The notes: generated from the sequence alone by a model not told the origin. A stretch of DNA of 64,000 nt from Streptococcus mitis B6 (GCF_000027165.1 NC_013853.1:1178001-1242000), one strand, 5' to 3'. Counted from the stretch's first letter, positions 16,748 to 28,300 are shown. Numbers and translations are program-made.

Positions 16748-17701
16748 TCACATCCTTTCATTTTCTTTCTTTAATTGGTAAGCGAGATAAACAATCAGCA
16801 GTAGTAAAACCAGACTTGTCATGATAGAACCTTCAATCCCAAAAGATCCTCCTGATAACCAGCCTTGATTGCCTTGTGGTAAAAAGGTCATCAGAGACGT
16901 TCCTGATGGTTGACCACTAACTAAAATCCCAAACAGATTTCCTTGAGCAAAATTCCAGGCGCCATGAATACCTGCAATACCCCAAACTATATCTGTTTTG
17001 AGGAGGTAAAGTGACATGGCAACTCCGAATAAAAAGAGATTCACTAGAGATAAAGGTGTAAGACCAGAATTCCCAGCATGAAGCAAAGTAAAGAATAGGC
17101 TAGATATAAGAACAGCAAGTTTTAGATTGGTTCTTGAGGCCAATTGAGGAAGGAGCCAAGTACGGGCCACCACTTCTTCTGCTGTCCCCTGTAAAATCCA
17201 AAATGGAATGGTAAAAATGACAAAGGCAAGCGAATAAGGATTCAAGTGAATGGACTCAAAACGATATTGCCCTAAAGCTACTAAACCTAACAAGGTCAGA
17301 AGAAAAAGTGCCAGGCCTAGACCAAATCCCTTAAGGAGATTGCTGAGGAAATTCTCTCTATAAAATCCTAAAGTTCGAATAGGTCTTTTCTCAACTTTTC
17401 TAGTCCATCTGAACACAGTGTTGAGAATAAAACCAAAGGCCAGTAAATCTAAAATTAAATGAAAGTCACTTGTTTTATCCATCAAGCTCTGATGCAAGGT
17501 CTGTAAGTAGCTTGCAAGATTTTGACCAGCCTCTCCAAAATTTCTAAAAAGTCCGATGAGAGCTAACAAACTAATACCATACAGAGTAAAAGCCACAAAC
17601 TCTCCTATGAAGACAAAAGCAAAGGCTAACAAGGGGCTTGTGTAAATGTTTAAACTCATTTTTGAAGCTTGGAAGTCTTTAAATATTCTTTTGTTCTTCA
17701 T
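16748..17701 (-). CDS. CPBP (CAAX-like) intramembrane metalloprotease
   Basis: A 317-residue polytopic membrane protein. The glutamate pair in GTAEEVVARTWLLPQL (EExxxR), the histidine in TLLHAGNSGLTP, and the HGAWNFAQGNLFG motif are the three conserved blocks of the CPBP/Abi family of glutamic/metal intramembrane proteases. In Firmicutes such proteins are linked to bacteriocin self-immunity or membrane stress, but no bacteriocin gene adjoins it here. It is a single gene with a promoter at about 17740. Confidence 0.85.
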   Translation of the reverse strand: MKNKRIFKDFQASKMSLNIYTSPLLAFAFVFIGEFVAFTLYGISLLALIGLFRNFGEAGQNLASYLQTLHQSLMDKTSDFHLILDLLAFGFILNTVFRWTRKVEKRPIRTLGFYRENFLSNLLKGFGLGLALFLLTLLGLVALGQYRFESIHLNPYSLAFVIFTIPFWILQGTAEEVVARTWLLPQLASRTNLKLAVLISSLFFTLLHAGNSGLTPLSLVNLFLFGVAMSLYLLKTDIVWGIAGIHGAWNFAQGNLFGILVSGQPSGTSLMTFLPQGNQGWLSGGSFGIEGSIMTSLVLLLLIVYLAYQLKKENERM

Positions 17702-17735
17702 ATCCCCGTCCTCTTTTCTTCTATTATATACTATT

Positions 17736-17744
17736 ATTATAGCA
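17736..17744 (-). promoter_or_regulatory. Extended -10 promoter of the CPBP protease gene
   Basis: Minus strand TGCTATAAT, about 35 nt before the ATG at 17701; GAGGACGGGGAT serves as ribosome site. Confidence 0.5.
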
Positions 17745-17836
17745 CTTTATAGTAGCAATTCAAGAAAGAAAAGAAAAAATCAATGTTATATTTTCTGACA
17801 CAAAAAATATAAAAATTTGCCTTTTTTTACTTTTTC

Positions 17837-17845
17837 TGATATAAT
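17837..17845 (+). promoter_or_regulatory. Extended -10 promoter of glnPQ
   Basis: TGATATAAT, 29 nt before the glnP ATG, with AAAGGAGA in between. Confidence 0.55.
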
Positions 17846-17874
17846 GGGAGAATATTCGTAAAAGGAGACTAAAA

Positions 17875-20040
17875 ATGAAGAAAAAATTTCTAGCATTTTT
17901 GCTAATTTTATTCCCAATTTTCTCATTAGGTATTGCCAAAGCTGAAACGATTAAGATTGTTTCTGATACCGCCTATGCACCTTTTGAGTTTAAAGATTCA
18001 GATCAAACTTATAAAGGAATTGATGTTGACATTATCAACAAAGTCGCTGAGATTAAAGGATGGAACATTCAGATGTCTTATCCTGGATTTGACGCAGCGG
18101 TCAATGCGGTTCAAGCTGGTCAAGCTGACGCTATCATGGCAGGGATGACAAAGACGAAAGAACGTGAAAAAGTCTTCACCATGTCTGATACTTACTATGA
18201 TACAAAAGTTGTCATTGCAACTACAAAGGCACACAAGATTAGTCAGTACGACCAATTGTCTGGTAAAACTGTTGGTGTTAAAAACGGAACAGCCGCTCAA
18301 CGTTTCCTAGAAACGATTAAAGATAAATACGGCTTTACTATTAAAACATTTGACACTGGTGATTTGATGAACAACAGCTTAAGTGCTGGTTCAATTGATG
18401 CCATGATGGATGATAAACCTGTTATCGAGTATGCCATTAACCAAGGTCAAGACCTCCATATTGAAATGGATGGTGAAGCTGTAGGGAGTTTTGCTTTCGG
18501 TGTTAAAAAAGGAAGCAAATACGAGCACCTAGTTACTGAATTTAACCAAGCCTTGGCTGAAATGAAAAAAGATGGTAGTCTTGATAAAATCATCAAGAAA
18601 TGGACTGCTTCATCATCTTCAGCAGTGCCAACTACAACTACTCTAGCAGGCTTAAAAGCCATTCCTGTTAAAGCTAAATACATCATTGCCAGCGATTCTT
18701 CTTTTGCACCTTTTGTTTTCCAAAATTCAAGCAACCAATACACTGGTATTGATATGGAATTGATTAAGGCAATCGCTAAAGACCAAGGTTTTGAAATTGA
18801 AATCATCAACCCTGGTTTCGATGCTGCTATTAACGCTGTCCAAGCTGGTCAAGCAGATGGTATCATTGCTGGTATGTCTGTCACAGATGCTCGTAAGGCT
18901 ACTTTTGATTTCTCAGATTCATACTACACTGCAAACACAATCCTCGGCGTCAAAGAATCAAGTACCATTGCTTCTTATGAAGATTTGAAAGGGAAGACGG
19001 TCGGTGTTAAAAACGGAACTGCTTCTCAAACCTTCCTAACAGAAAATCAAAGCAAATACGGTTATCAAATTAAAACCTTCGCTGATGGTTCATCAATGTA
19101 TGACAGTTTAAACACTGGTGCCATTGATGCTGTTATGGATGATGAACCTGTTCTCAAATATTCTATCAGCCAAGGTCAAAAATTGAAAACACCAATCCCT
19201 GGAAGTCCAATTGGAGAAACAGCCTTTGCCGTTAAAAAAGGCACAAATCCAGAATTGATTGAAATGTTCAATAACGGACTTGCAAACCTTAAAGCAAACG
19301 GTGAATTCCAAAAGATTCTTGACAAATACCTAGCTAGCGAATCTTCAACTACTCCAACAAGCACTGTTGACGAAACAACTATCTGGGGCTTGCTTCAAAA
19401 CAACTACAAACAACTCCTTAGCGGTCTTGGTATCACTCTTGCTCTAGCTCTTATCTCATTTGCTATTGCCATTGTCATCGGGATTATCTTCGGTATGTTT
19501 AGCGTTAGCCCATACAAATCTCTCCGTGTCATCTCTGAAATTTTCGTTGATGTCATTCGTGGTATCCCATTGATGATTCTTGCAGCCTTCATCTTCTGGG
19601 GAATTCCAAACTTCATCGAGTCCATCACAGGCCAACAAAGTCCAATTAACGACTTTGTAGCTGGTACTATTGCCCTATCGCTCAATGCAGCCGCTTATAT
19701 CGCTGAGATTGTTCGTGGTGGTATTCAAGCCGTTCCAGTTGGACAAATGGAAGCCAGCCGAAGCTTGGGTATCTCTTATGGAAAAACAATGCGTAAGATT
19801 ATCTTGCCACAAGCAACTAAATTGATGTTGCCAAACTTTGTCAACCAATTCGTTATCGCTCTTAAAGATACAACCATCGTTTCTGCTATCGGTTTGGTTG
19901 AACTCTTCCAAACTGGTAAGATTATCATTGCCCGTAACTACCAAAGTTTCAAGATGTATGCAATCCTTGCTATCTTCTATCTTGTAATTATCACGCTTTT
20001 GACTAAACTAGCGAAACGCTTAGAAAAGAGGATTCATTAA
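17875..20040 (+). CDS. glnP: Glutamine/polar amino-acid ABC transporter: two receptor domains fused to the permease
   Basis: A 721-residue GlnP of the lactic-acid-bacterial type. Residues 1-24 are a signal peptide ([19 protein letters not shown]...). Two tandem type-3 solute-binding domains follow at about 26-245 and 265-485, each with DAA(V/I)NAVQAGQAD and VGVKNGTA. They are joined by Ser/Thr-rich linkers to a permease domain from about 500 to 718 that carries the EAA loop ([24 protein letters not shown]). It takes up glutamine, and probably asparagine or glutamate, with the GlnQ ATPase. The two receptor halves can bind different ligands in homologues. glnQ starts on the last base of its stop codon. 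Confidence 0.93.
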   Translation: MKKKFLAFLLILFPIFSLGIAKAETIKIVSDTAYAPFEFKDSDQTYKGIDVDIINKVAEIKGWNIQMSYPGFDAAVNAVQAGQADAIMAGMTKTKEREKVFTMSDTYYDTKVVIATTKAHKISQYDQLSGKTVGVKNGTAAQRFLETIKDKYGFTIKTFDTGDLMNNSLSAGSIDAMMDDKPVIEYAINQGQDLHIEMDGEAVGSFAFGVKKGSKYEHLVTEFNQALAEMKKDGSLDKIIKKWTASSSSAVPTTTTLAGLKAIPVKAKYIIASDSSFAPFVFQNSSNQYTGIDMELIKAIAKDQGFEIEIINPGFDAAINAVQAGQADGIIAGMSVTDARKATFDFSDSYYTANTILGVKESSTIASYEDLKGKTVGVKNGTASQTFLTENQSKYGYQIKTFADGSSMYDSLNTGAIDAVMDDEPVLKYSISQGQKLKTPIPGSPIGETAFAVKKGTNPELIEMFNNGLANLKANGEFQKILDKYLASESSTTPTSTVDETTIWGLLQNNYKQLLSGLGITLALALISFAIAIVIGIIFGMFSVSPYKSLRVISEIFVDVIRGIPLMILAAFIFWGIPNFIESITGQQSPINDFVAGTIALSLNAAAYIAEIVRGGIQAVPVGQMEASRSLGISYGKTMRKIILPQATKLMLPNFVNQFVIALKDTTIVSAIGLVELFQTGKIIIARNYQSFKMYAILAIFYLVIITLLTKLAKRLEKRIH

Positions 20041-20780
20041 TGGCAAAATTAAAAATTGATGTAACTGATTTACACAAAAGCTACGGAAAAAATGAAGTCC
20101 TAAAAGGAATTACGACTAAATTCTATGAAGGAGATGTTGTTTGTATCATCGGCCCTTCGGGTTCTGGTAAATCAACCTTCCTCCGTAGCCTCAATCTTTT
20201 AGAAGAAGTTACTAGTGGTCACATCACTGTGAACGGTTATGACTTAACTGAAAAAACAACCAACGTTGACCACGTCCGTGAAAATATCGGAATGGTTTTC
20301 CAACACTTCAACCTCTTCCCTCATATGTCTGTTTTGGACAACATTACTTTTGCTCCTATTGAGCACAAGTTGATGACTAAGGAAGAAGCTGAGAAATTGG
20401 GGATGGAGTTGCTTGACAAGGTTGGGTTAGTAGATAAAGCTAATGCCAACCCAGATAGCCTATCAGGTGGTCAAAAACAACGTGTGGCCATCGCTCGTGG
20501 ACTTGCAATGAATCCAGACATCATGCTCTTTGATGAACCAACTTCTGCCCTTGATCCTGAAATGGTTGGAGACGTACTAAACGTTATGAAAGACTTGGCT
20601 AAACAAGGCATGACCATGATTATCGTAACCCATGAGATGGGATTTGCCCGTCAGGTTGCCGACCGCGTTATCTTTACTGCAGATGGCGAGTTCCTAGAAG
20701 ACGGAACACCTGACCAAATCTTTGATAACCCTCAGCACCCTCGTCTGAAAGATTTCTTGGACAAGGTCTTAAACGTTTAA
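20040..20780 (+). CDS. glnQ: Glutamine ABC transporter ATP-binding protein
   Basis: A 246-residue ATPase that powers GlnP. Walker A is GPSGSGKST near 39-47, Q-loop [11 protein letters not shown], signature [16 protein letters not shown], Walker [15 protein letters not shown], and switch histidine in VTHEMGFA. The start codon overlaps the glnP stop (TAATG), so translation is coupled. A strong terminator follows at 20785. Confidence 0.95.
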   Translation: MAKLKIDVTDLHKSYGKNEVLKGITTKFYEGDVVCIIGPSGSGKSTFLRSLNLLEEVTSGHITVNGYDLTEKTTNVDHVRENIGMVFQHFNLFPHMSVLDNITFAPIEHKLMTKEEAEKLGMELLDKVGLVDKANANPDSLSGGQKQRVAIARGLAMNPDIMLFDEPTSALDPEMVGDVLNVMKDLAKQGMTMIIVTHEMGFARQVADRVIFTADGEFLEDGTPDQIFDNPQHPRLKDFLDKVLNV

Positions 20781-20784
20781 ACTT

Positions 20785-20817
20785 AAACTGTAAGGATTTC
20801 CTTGCAGTTTTTTTCTA
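20785..20817 (+). terminator. Intrinsic terminator of glnPQ
   Basis: AAACTGTAAG (20785-20794) pairs with CTTGCAGTTT (20801-20810) with one G-U pair, then a T-run. Confidence 0.85.
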
Positions 20818-20852
20818 TCTCGTATTGGATTTTTTGATTTTTCGGAAAATTA

Positions 20853-20861
20853 TGTTAGAAT
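20853..20861 (+). promoter_or_regulatory. Extended -10 promoter of zwf
   Basis: TGTTAGAAT fits TGnTAnAAT. The leader of about 60 nt holds a small hairpin CCTAG/CTAGG at 20891-20905. The ribosome site AGGTAG lies close to ATG 20931. Confidence 0.4.
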
Positions 20862-20930
20862 TAAGTTTATGAAATGAGATTTCCTCATACCTAGCAAGAC
20901 TAGGAATAAAAATAGAAATTAGGTAGCTAG

Positions 20931-22418
20931 ATGTCATCTAAGGTTATTGCTACAATTTTCGGTGCGAGTGGAGACCTGGCTAAACGCAAGCTCTACCCTT
21001 CCCTTTTTAGACTATATAAATCCGGCAATCTTTCCGAGCACTTTGCTGTCATTGGAACTGCCCGTCGTCCTTGGAGCAAGGAATATTTTGAATCTGTTGT
21101 AGTCGAATCTATCCTTGATTTGGCAGATAGTACCGAACAGGCTCAAAAGTTCGCTAGTCACTTCTACTATCAAAGTCATGATGTCAATGATACAGAGCAC
21201 TACATCGCTTTACGTCAATTGCAGGCTGAACTAAATGACAAGTACCAAGCTGAACACAACAAGCTCTTCTTCTTGTCTATGGCACCTCAGTTCTTTGGAA
21301 CTATTGCCAAACATCTCAAGTCTGAAAACATCGTAGACGGTAAAGGTTTTGAGCGTTTAATCGTTGAAAAACCATTTGGTACAGATTACGCAAGCGCAAG
21401 CAAGTTGAATGACGAACTCCTAGCAACATTTGACGAAGAACAAATTTTCCGTATTGACCATTATCTTGGTAAGGAAATGATCCAAAGCATCTTTGCAGTT
21501 CGCTTTGCCAACCTGATCTTTGAAAACGTTTGGAATAAGGACTTTATCGACAATGTTCAAATTACCTTTGCGGAGCGCTTGGGTGTAGAAGAACGTGGGG
21601 GATACTATGACCAATCTGGTGCCCTCCGCGACATGGTACAGAACCATACACTACAACTTCTTTCTCTCCTTGCTATGGACAAGCCAGCAAACTTCACAAA
21701 GGACGAGATTCGTGCTGAAAAGATTAAGGTCTTTAAAAACCTCTATCATCCAACTGATAAAGAACTTAAAGAACACTTTATCCGTGGTCAATACCGTTCA
21801 GGTAAGATTGATGGCATGAAATACATCTCTTACCGTAGCGAGCCAAATGTTAATCCAGAATCAACAACTGAAACCTTTGCATCTGGTGCTTTCTTTGTAG
21901 ACAGCGATCGCTTCCGTGGTGTTCCTTTCTTCTTCCGTACAGGTAAACGTCTGACTGAAAAAGGAACTCATGTCAACATCGTCTTTAAACAAATGGATTC
22001 TATCTTTGGAGAACCACTTGCTCCAAACATTTTGACCATCTATATCCAACCAACAGAAGGCTTCTCTCTTAGCCTAAATGGGAAGCAAGTAGGAGAAGAA
22101 TTTAACTTGGCTCCTAACTCACTTGATTACCGTACAGATGCGACCGCAACTGGTGCTTCTCCAGAACCATACGAAAAATTGATTTATGATGTCCTAAACA
22201 ACAACTCAACTAACTTTAGCCACTGGGATGAAGTTGGTGCGTCATGGAAGTTGATTGACCGTATCGAAGAGCTCTGGGCTGAAAATAGTGCCCCACTTCA
22301 TGACTACAAAGCTGGAAGCATGGGACCTCAAGCAAGCTTTGACTTACTTGAAAAATTCGGTGCCGAATGGACTTGGCAACCAGATATCGCCTATCGTCAA
22401 GATGGTCGTTTAGAATAA
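20931..22418 (+). CDS. zwf: Glucose-6-phosphate 1-dehydrogenase
   Basis: First enzyme of the oxidative pentose phosphate branch, making NADPH and ribose precursors. The 495-residue protein has the dinucleotide site IFGASGDLAKRKLYPSL near 8-24, EKPFGTD near 146, and the catalytic segment RIDHYLGKEMIQ with the active-site histidine near 178-189. Length and motifs are complete. It is monocistronic and convergent with ftsY, sharing a bidirectional terminator. Confidence 0.95.
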   Translation: MSSKVIATIFGASGDLAKRKLYPSLFRLYKSGNLSEHFAVIGTARRPWSKEYFESVVVESILDLADSTEQAQKFASHFYYQSHDVNDTEHYIALRQLQAELNDKYQAEHNKLFFLSMAPQFFGTIAKHLKSENIVDGKGFERLIVEKPFGTDYASASKLNDELLATFDEEQIFRIDHYLGKEMIQSIFAVRFANLIFENVWNKDFIDNVQITFAERLGVEERGGYYDQSGALRDMVQNHTLQLLSLLAMDKPANFTKDEIRAEKIKVFKNLYHPTDKELKEHFIRGQYRSGKIDGMKYISYRSEPNVNPESTTETFASGAFFVDSDRFRGVPFFFRTGKRLTEKGTHVNIVFKQMDSIFGEPLAPNILTIYIQPTEGFSLSLNGKQVGEEFNLAPNSLDYRTDATATGASPEPYEKLIYDVLNNNSTNFSHWDEVGASWKLIDRIEELWAENSAPLHDYKAGSMGPQASFDLLEKFGAEWTWQPDIAYRQDGRLE

Positions 22419-22423
22419 AAAAT

Positions 22424-22450
22424 ATCCTGCAAGTTTGTTCCTTGCAGGAT
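22424..22450. terminator. Bidirectional terminator between zwf and ftsY
   Basis: ATCCTGCAAG (22424-22433) pairs perfectly with CTTGCAGGAT (22441-22450). A-run on the left and T-run on the right let it work on both strands. Confidence 0.88.
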
Positions 22451-22462
22451 TTTTGTTTCTGA

Positions 22463-23752
22463 TTAGATTAAGCCTTCCAAGAGACCCTTCATAAAGTTTT
22501 CTGAGTTAAATTCTCCAATATCATCGATTTTTTCACCAAAACCAATCAATTTTACAGGAATATTGAGTTCTTCACGGATGGCTAACACAACACCACCTCG
22601 AGCAGTTCCATCAATCTTAGTCAAGACAATTCCTGTTAAAGGAGTGATTTTTGAAAATTCTTTGGCCTGTACCAGGGCATTTTGACCAGTTGAAGCATCA
22701 AGTGCCAAGAAGGTTTCATGCGGAGCTTCGGGCACAACACGTTTGATAATACGACCAATCTTTTCCAGCTCAGCCATAAGGTTGTCCTTGTTTTGCAAAC
22801 GACCAGCAGTATCAATCATGAGAATATCGATACCTTCAGCCACGGCACGTTCCATTCCATCAAAGACTACACTGGCTGGGTCAGCTTTTTCAGGTCCAGT
22901 CACAACTGGAACGTCCACACGACGGCCCCATTCAGCTAGTTGGGCTACTGCCCCTGCACGGAAGGTATCTGCCGCAACCAACATGACCTTCTTCCCAGCT
23001 TGCTTATAGCGGTGGGCTAGTTTTCCGATAGAAGTTGTTTTCCCAACACCATTCACACCGACGAAGAGCATGACTGTCAAGCCATCTTGGAAGTGGATTC
23101 TTTCATCGTAGTTGCCACCTTTTTCATAAAGCTCAACCAATTTCTCAATGATGACACGGCGAAGAACGTCCGTTTTCTTGGCGTTTTCAAGCTTGGCTTC
23201 GTAACGTAACTCCTCTGTTAAGTTTGAGGCCACTTGGACACCAACGTCACTCATAATCAGCAGTTCTTCCAGTTCCTCGAAAAATTCTTCGTCAACAGAG
23301 CGGAAATTAGCAAAGAAGGCATTCAAACGAGCACCAAATCCTGTACGAGTTTTCTTGAGACTGCGGTCATATTTTTCCTGAACGGTTTCTTCTGCTTGAG
23401 GAGTTTCTGCTTCAAGCACTTCAGAATTATTTTCTTCTACAGTATCTAGAAACTCAGGATTCTCTTCCTCTGTGACTTCTTCTGAGTTTGGCAATTCTTC
23501 GACTTCTTCTTGTTGAACTTCTACAACTGGCTCTGAATCATAATTTTCTTCAACAGTTTTTTGGATTTCCTCTTCTTGGAGCACAGGTTCTTCAAAACTT
23601 TCAACCTCTGCTTCTTCTTGAGAAACTTCCTCAGCTTCTGTAAGGCTGGGCTCAGCGTCTTCTGACAAATCAAGATTTTCCAGAGCTTCTTTTACAACTT
23701 CTTCGATTTTAGGTTCTTCTTTTTTTCCGAATAGACGGTCAAATAATCCCAT
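22463..23752 (-). CDS. ftsY: Signal recognition particle receptor FtsY
   Basis: GTPase that docks the SRP-ribosome complex at the membrane. Of 429 residues the first 130 form a very acidic, Glu/Val-rich A-domain of low complexity, followed by the N-domain four-helix bundle and the G-domain: GVNGVGKTTSIGKLA (G1), AADTFRAGAVAQL, DTAGRLQNKDNL (G3), TKIDGTARGG (G4) and the closing GFGEKIDDI. Last gene of the rnc-smc-HAD-HAD-ftsY run, starting 3 nt after the previous stop. Confidence 0.95.
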   Translation of the reverse strand: MGLFDRLFGKKEEPKIEEVVKEALENLDLSEDAEPSLTEAEEVSQEEAEVESFEEPVLQEEEIQKTVEENYDSEPVVEVQQEEVEELPNSEEVTEEENPEFLDTVEENNSEVLEAETPQAEETVQEKYDRSLKKTRTGFGARLNAFFANFRSVDEEFFEELEELLIMSDVGVQVASNLTEELRYEAKLENAKKTDVLRRVIIEKLVELYEKGGNYDERIHFQDGLTVMLFVGVNGVGKTTSIGKLAHRYKQAGKKVMLVAADTFRAGAVAQLAEWGRRVDVPVVTGPEKADPASVVFDGMERAVAEGIDILMIDTAGRLQNKDNLMAELEKIGRIIKRVVPEAPHETFLALDASTGQNALVQAKEFSKITPLTGIVLTKIDGTARGGVVLAIREELNIPVKLIGFGEKIDDIGEFNSENFMKGLLEGLI

Positions 23753-23755
23753 ATC

Positions 23756-24574
23756 TTAATTCTCCTTTAGCACATATTCTTCGATAGCCCAGGCGACAGC
23801 TTCCTCATCATTGGTCATTGGAGTTACCACATTTGCGACTGCCTTAACTTCAGGAACAGCATTTTGCATGGCAACACCGAGACCTGCCCATTCAATCATA
23901 GAAAGGTCATTGGCCTCGTCACCACAGGCCATGACTTGACTTTGGTCGATTCCAAGATGGCTGATTAGTTTTGCCAAACCTGTTGCTTTATGAACATTCT
24001 TTGGTGACCACTCTAGCAACATTTCACGTGATTTAAAGATTTCATATTGATCAAATAATTCTGGAGAAATCTTCTGAATGGCTGCATCCAAGGGTTCTTG
24101 AGCAAAGGCAGTCACGCATTTATTGTAAGTCATTTGACTAGACAAGTCTCTAAAGTCCACTGGAACAAAGGTCAATGCTGGATTGAATTTTGCATAAAGA
24201 CTTTCTTGGTACGATTGGATTTGATAAACAGTTCCTTCTGAGATAGCATCAAGAGGCAGTGATAATTTCTCTGTTTCCTCATACAAGCGTGCCACATCAT
24301 CGTATGAAAAGACAGTCTTATCAAGAATTTCACCTGTATTTTTCTGAACCAAACCACCATTAAAAGTAATGGTATACTCATCTTCATGTCCGTCAGTCCC
24401 TAGCTCATGGAGAAAGAAATCCATAGCTTTTAAGGGACGACCAGTTGTTAATACGACCTTGATACCACGATCACGCGCAGCGTTCAAGGTTACTTTGGTT
24501 CGATCCGTCAGCCTTTTATCAGTGGTCAGCAAGGTCCCATCCAAGTCCAATGCAATCAATTTTATATCTGCCAT
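23756..24574 (-). CDS. Cof-type HAD hydrolase
   Basis: A 272-residue HAD phosphatase with motif I LDLDGTLL (nucleophile aspartate near 9), motif II TTGRP, and motif IV GDEANDLSMIEWAG, plus a C2-type cap between motifs. The family dephosphorylates sugar phosphates, flavin or PLP derivatives; the substrate is not deducible. Its start overlaps the stop of the preceding HAD paralogue by 1 nt. Confidence 0.87.
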   Translation of the reverse strand: MADIKLIALDLDGTLLTTDKRLTDRTKVTLNAARDRGIKVVLTTGRPLKAMDFFLHELGTDGHEDEYTITFNGGLVQKNTGEILDKTVFSYDDVARLYEETEKLSLPLDAISEGTVYQIQSYQESLYAKFNPALTFVPVDFRDLSSQMTYNKCVTAFAQEPLDAAIQKISPELFDQYEIFKSREMLLEWSPKNVHKATGLAKLISHLGIDQSQVMACGDEANDLSMIEWAGLGVAMQNAVPEVKAVANVVTPMTNDEEAVAWAIEEYVLKEN

Positions 24575-25368
24575 TATAAGCCCTCCATATAAGCGATAAC
24601 CGACTGGTCCTTATGGTGACCAATCACAGTCTCTGCTAATTCTAAAATTTCTGGTCGTGCATTTTCAGGAACTACAGGATGTCCCACAACCTGCATCATA
24701 TGCAAGTCATTTAGATTGTCTCCAAAAGCCATGACCTGATCCATTGTGATACCAAGTTTTTTAGCTAATTCAACAATAGCCACTCCCTTATCGACATAGT
24801 CCAGAACAATATCAATGGATTCAAAGCCAGTTGTCATGGCCTTCACACCAGGAACGTTTTCGTTTACCCAAGCTTCTCCAGCATCCAGCGTTTCTTCTGT
24901 GAAGTTGGTTGTAAATTTGAAAATGTCATCTGTAATATCTTCCAGACTCGCTACTTTTTGGATATTTTCATTATAATGCTGGCTCTCTTTTAAATAGGTC
25001 GCATCAACCGTATCTAGCACATAAGAGCCTTTTTTCCCCGTCAAGAGTAGTTTATTAATATCTACATAAGGTGACGTTTTCAGCTTTTCAAAAGTTGTCA
25101 AATAAAAGTCACGAGACATAGTCGCTTCATACAAGTCCTGACCTCGATATTCGACCAAACTGCCATTTTCCGCGATGAAAATAATGTCATCACGAACATC
25201 AGCAAATAATTTTTCTAGAGATAGGAATCCGCGCCCCGAAGCCACCGCAAAGTAAATCCCTTTTTCCTTGTAGGAAACCAAGAGAGACTTGAGGCGGTTC
25301 ATATCAAAGCATCCATTCCCATCTAGGAAGGTTCCGTCCATATCCGTTACTACTAGTTTAATTGTCAT
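24574..25368 (-). CDS. Cof-type HAD hydrolase (paralogue)
   Basis: A 264-residue HAD phosphatase with motif I TDMDGTFLDGNG, motif II ASGRG, and motif IV FGDNLNDLHMMQVVG. It is of the same class as the next gene but clearly diverged, so this is an old tandem pair. It overlaps the smc stop by 4 nt and is translated with it. The link between smc and these phosphatases is positional only. Confidence 0.87.
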   Translation of the reverse strand: MTIKLVVTDMDGTFLDGNGCFDMNRLKSLLVSYKEKGIYFAVASGRGFLSLEKLFADVRDDIIFIAENGSLVEYRGQDLYEATMSRDFYLTTFEKLKTSPYVDINKLLLTGKKGSYVLDTVDATYLKESQHYNENIQKVASLEDITDDIFKFTTNFTEETLDAGEAWVNENVPGVKAMTTGFESIDIVLDYVDKGVAIVELAKKLGITMDQVMAFGDNLNDLHMMQVVGHPVVPENARPEILELAETVIGHHKDQSVIAYMEGL

Positions 25369-28300
25369 CCTTCAATACTTTCTAAATCTTTTAACTTAAC
25401 CGAAACAATTTTTGAGACACCTGATTCTTGCATGGTCACTCCATAGATGGAATCGGCTGCCGCCATAGTTCCCTTACGGTGGGTCACAACGATAAACTGG
25501 CTGTCCTTGTCAAATCGATTGAGGTAATCCCCGAAACGTTTGACATTGGCTTCATCCAGCGCAGCCTCTACCTCGTCCAAGATAACAAAAGGAATAGTCT
25601 TAACTCTAATAATAGAGAAGAGCAAGGCAAGAGCTGATAGGGCTTTTTCACCACCACTCATGAGGTTGAGAGACTGGATTTTCTTTCCTGGTGGTTGGAC
25701 AGAAATCTCAACCCCAGCTGTCAGCAAGTCTCCCTCAGTCAAAATGAGATCCGCCTGACCTCCGCCAAACATCTGCTTAAAGGTCACTTTAAAGGACTCA
25801 CGGATAGCTTCAAATGTTGATTTAAAGCGTTCCTTGACCTCATCATTCATCTCTGTAATGGTCTCAAGGAGAAGGTTTTTCGCCGACAAAATGTCATCTC
25901 GCTGACTATTTAGGAAATCCAGACGGTTGTGAACTTCTTCGTACTGGTCAATAGCTTCCAAATTGACAGGACCCAGTGAGCGAATAGCCTTCTCTAAATC
26001 CTTAACTTCCTGCTCCGCCAGATTGAGATTTTCCAACTCATGTGCTTTTTCTAGAGCTTCAGTATAACTAATCTGGTACTGGTCTGTTAATTGACTTTGT
26101 AGATGGCGCAAACGCTCGCTGACCTTTTCTTTCTTGGCTTCAGCACGTGTTTGCTTGCGAATCCACTCCTCGTTCTGCTGGCGAGCCTGATCCAAATGAC
26201 TAGCAATATCATCCAGTTGCCCTTCAATATCATCCAACTCAAACTGCTTACGAATCAATCCTTGTTGGAGGTTTGTTTTCTGAATTTTAGCTTCTTCGGC
26301 CTGCTGACTGAGCAATTCTGTATCAACCTTCTCCAGATTATCAACCTTTTCTTGGAGAAGGCGCTGGATTTCCTCTTGTTCGATATCTAAATTGTCCAAT
26401 TCTTTGCCTAAACGCTCAATATCAGCTACTTCATAACGTTTTTGCCCTTGTAGTTCTGTCTTAAGCAGGCGAGCTTGTGCTACCTGTTCTTGCAAGTTCT
26501 GATAACGTTCTTGAATGGCATTTTTGTTAGACTTAATCTCTTCAATCTCAGCTTCCAGATTTTGCTTGTCACTGGCGATTGTAGCAAGGCGCTCTTGGCA
26601 TTTTTCCTTATCTGCTTGCCAATCTCCCTCAGAAAGACGATCTAATTCCTCTTCTTGGAGTTTCCAAAGCGTTTCTAACTCTTCAACTTGCTGACTGGTC
26701 TGCTGATAAGCGAGAGATAATCCTTGCTCCTGAATACGAGCCTGCTCTCCTTGAGATTTGATGGCTTCTAATCTTTCTGTCAATCTAGCCATCTCATCTT
26801 GCAAGGTCTTCAAAGTCGCCTCTTCTGAACGCAAGCTTGCTTCTTCTTCAGCAATTTCTTTTTGTAATTGCTCCAGTTCTGGCTTGATGAAAATACTGTT
26901 GTTCTGACGATTAGCTCCACCTGCATAGGAACCACCTGTGCGCAACTCCGTGCCGTCCAAAGTCACCATACGAACCTGGTAACGAACCTGGCGAGCTGCT
27001 GCACGCGCATGTTCTACGGTATCAAAAATTGCTGTCGTTGCTAGCAAGTTTTTGAAAATAGCTTCTAGTCTCTTATCAAACGACACCAACTCATCTGCCA
27101 TGCCAAGGAAGCCTGGGCTTGCAGCGATAGCATCTTGGTTCTGACTAGAAATCGTACGCGCCTTAATAGTGGTCAAAGGAAGGAAGGTTGCACGACCGGC
27201 TCTGTTTCGTTTAAGGAAATCAATGGCCTTGGTTGCCGCATTCTCATCTTCTACAATAATGTGCTGACTACTCGCTCCAAGCGCAATTTCTAGGGCAGTT
27301 TGATAATGCACATCAAAGGCCAGGTGCTCACTAACAGCACCAATAATTCCACCAAGACGGGCTTTTTCTTGGAGAACACTCTTAACACCTGCATAAAAGT
27401 TACTATGATTTCTCAGGATATTTTCCAAACTCTGAGCTCTGGCCTGCTTGTTTTTGAGATTATCCAGACGGTCAAATAGTTGACTTTGTTGAGCTTGATA
27501 GGAAGATTTCTGCTCCTCTTGCTCCTTGGCAATAGCTTGATAGTCAGCCAATAATTTTTGAACCTGCTCCTTAGCAGTTTCAAGCTCCGCCTTTTGCTGA
27601 CTAGCCTTCTCTTTAGCTGTAGCCAGCTGTTCTTTGAGTTTTTGTAATTGATCTGCTTGTTTTTGAGAAAGCTGACGACTATTTTCCAACTCATTCTCGA
27701 TGCGGGTCAGTTGGTTTGAGACATCCGCTTCTTCTTGTAAAAGAGCTACAAAGCGTTCGCGTAAGAGCTCAATCATTTGATCAGGATCATCTGAAAAAGC
27801 TAGCAATTCAGCTTCTAAACGATTGAGTTTTTGATTATTTTGGACTAGATTTTCCTCTAACAGAGCTAAAGAGCTTTCTTTATCAGATTTTTCTTGGCTG
27901 AGTAAATTTCTCTTATCCTCCAAAGCAGCCAAACGAGCTTGTGCTTCCTGTTGATTGAGGGCTACTTGCTCAGATTCCAGTTTCGATAGGGCTAATTTTC
28001 TCTCTAAATCACTAATCAGACTAGTCAAATCCATCAAACTGCCTTGGTCTTTGGTCATTTCAGCCTGTAAATCTTGGCGTTGCTTCTTGAGATTCTGATT
28101 TTCTTCCTCTAATTTTTCACGCTTTTGGTAGTAGCTAGTCAAGAGTTCCTGAACCTGAGCCAACTCTTCTTCTGTCGAGTCTAGTTCAGCCTTATTTTCC
28201 TTGATTTGAGCAACCAGCACGTCTAAATAAATAGCCTTGCGTTGACCTTCCAAGTCTAAAAACTTACGGGCATTTTCAGCTTGCTTCTCAAGAGGCTTGA

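Noticed and set aside
23340..23752. Low-complexity acidic start of ftsY as a sequence artefact or fusion
   Set aside because: Acidic A-domains of this kind are normal in FtsY of Gram-positive bacteria.
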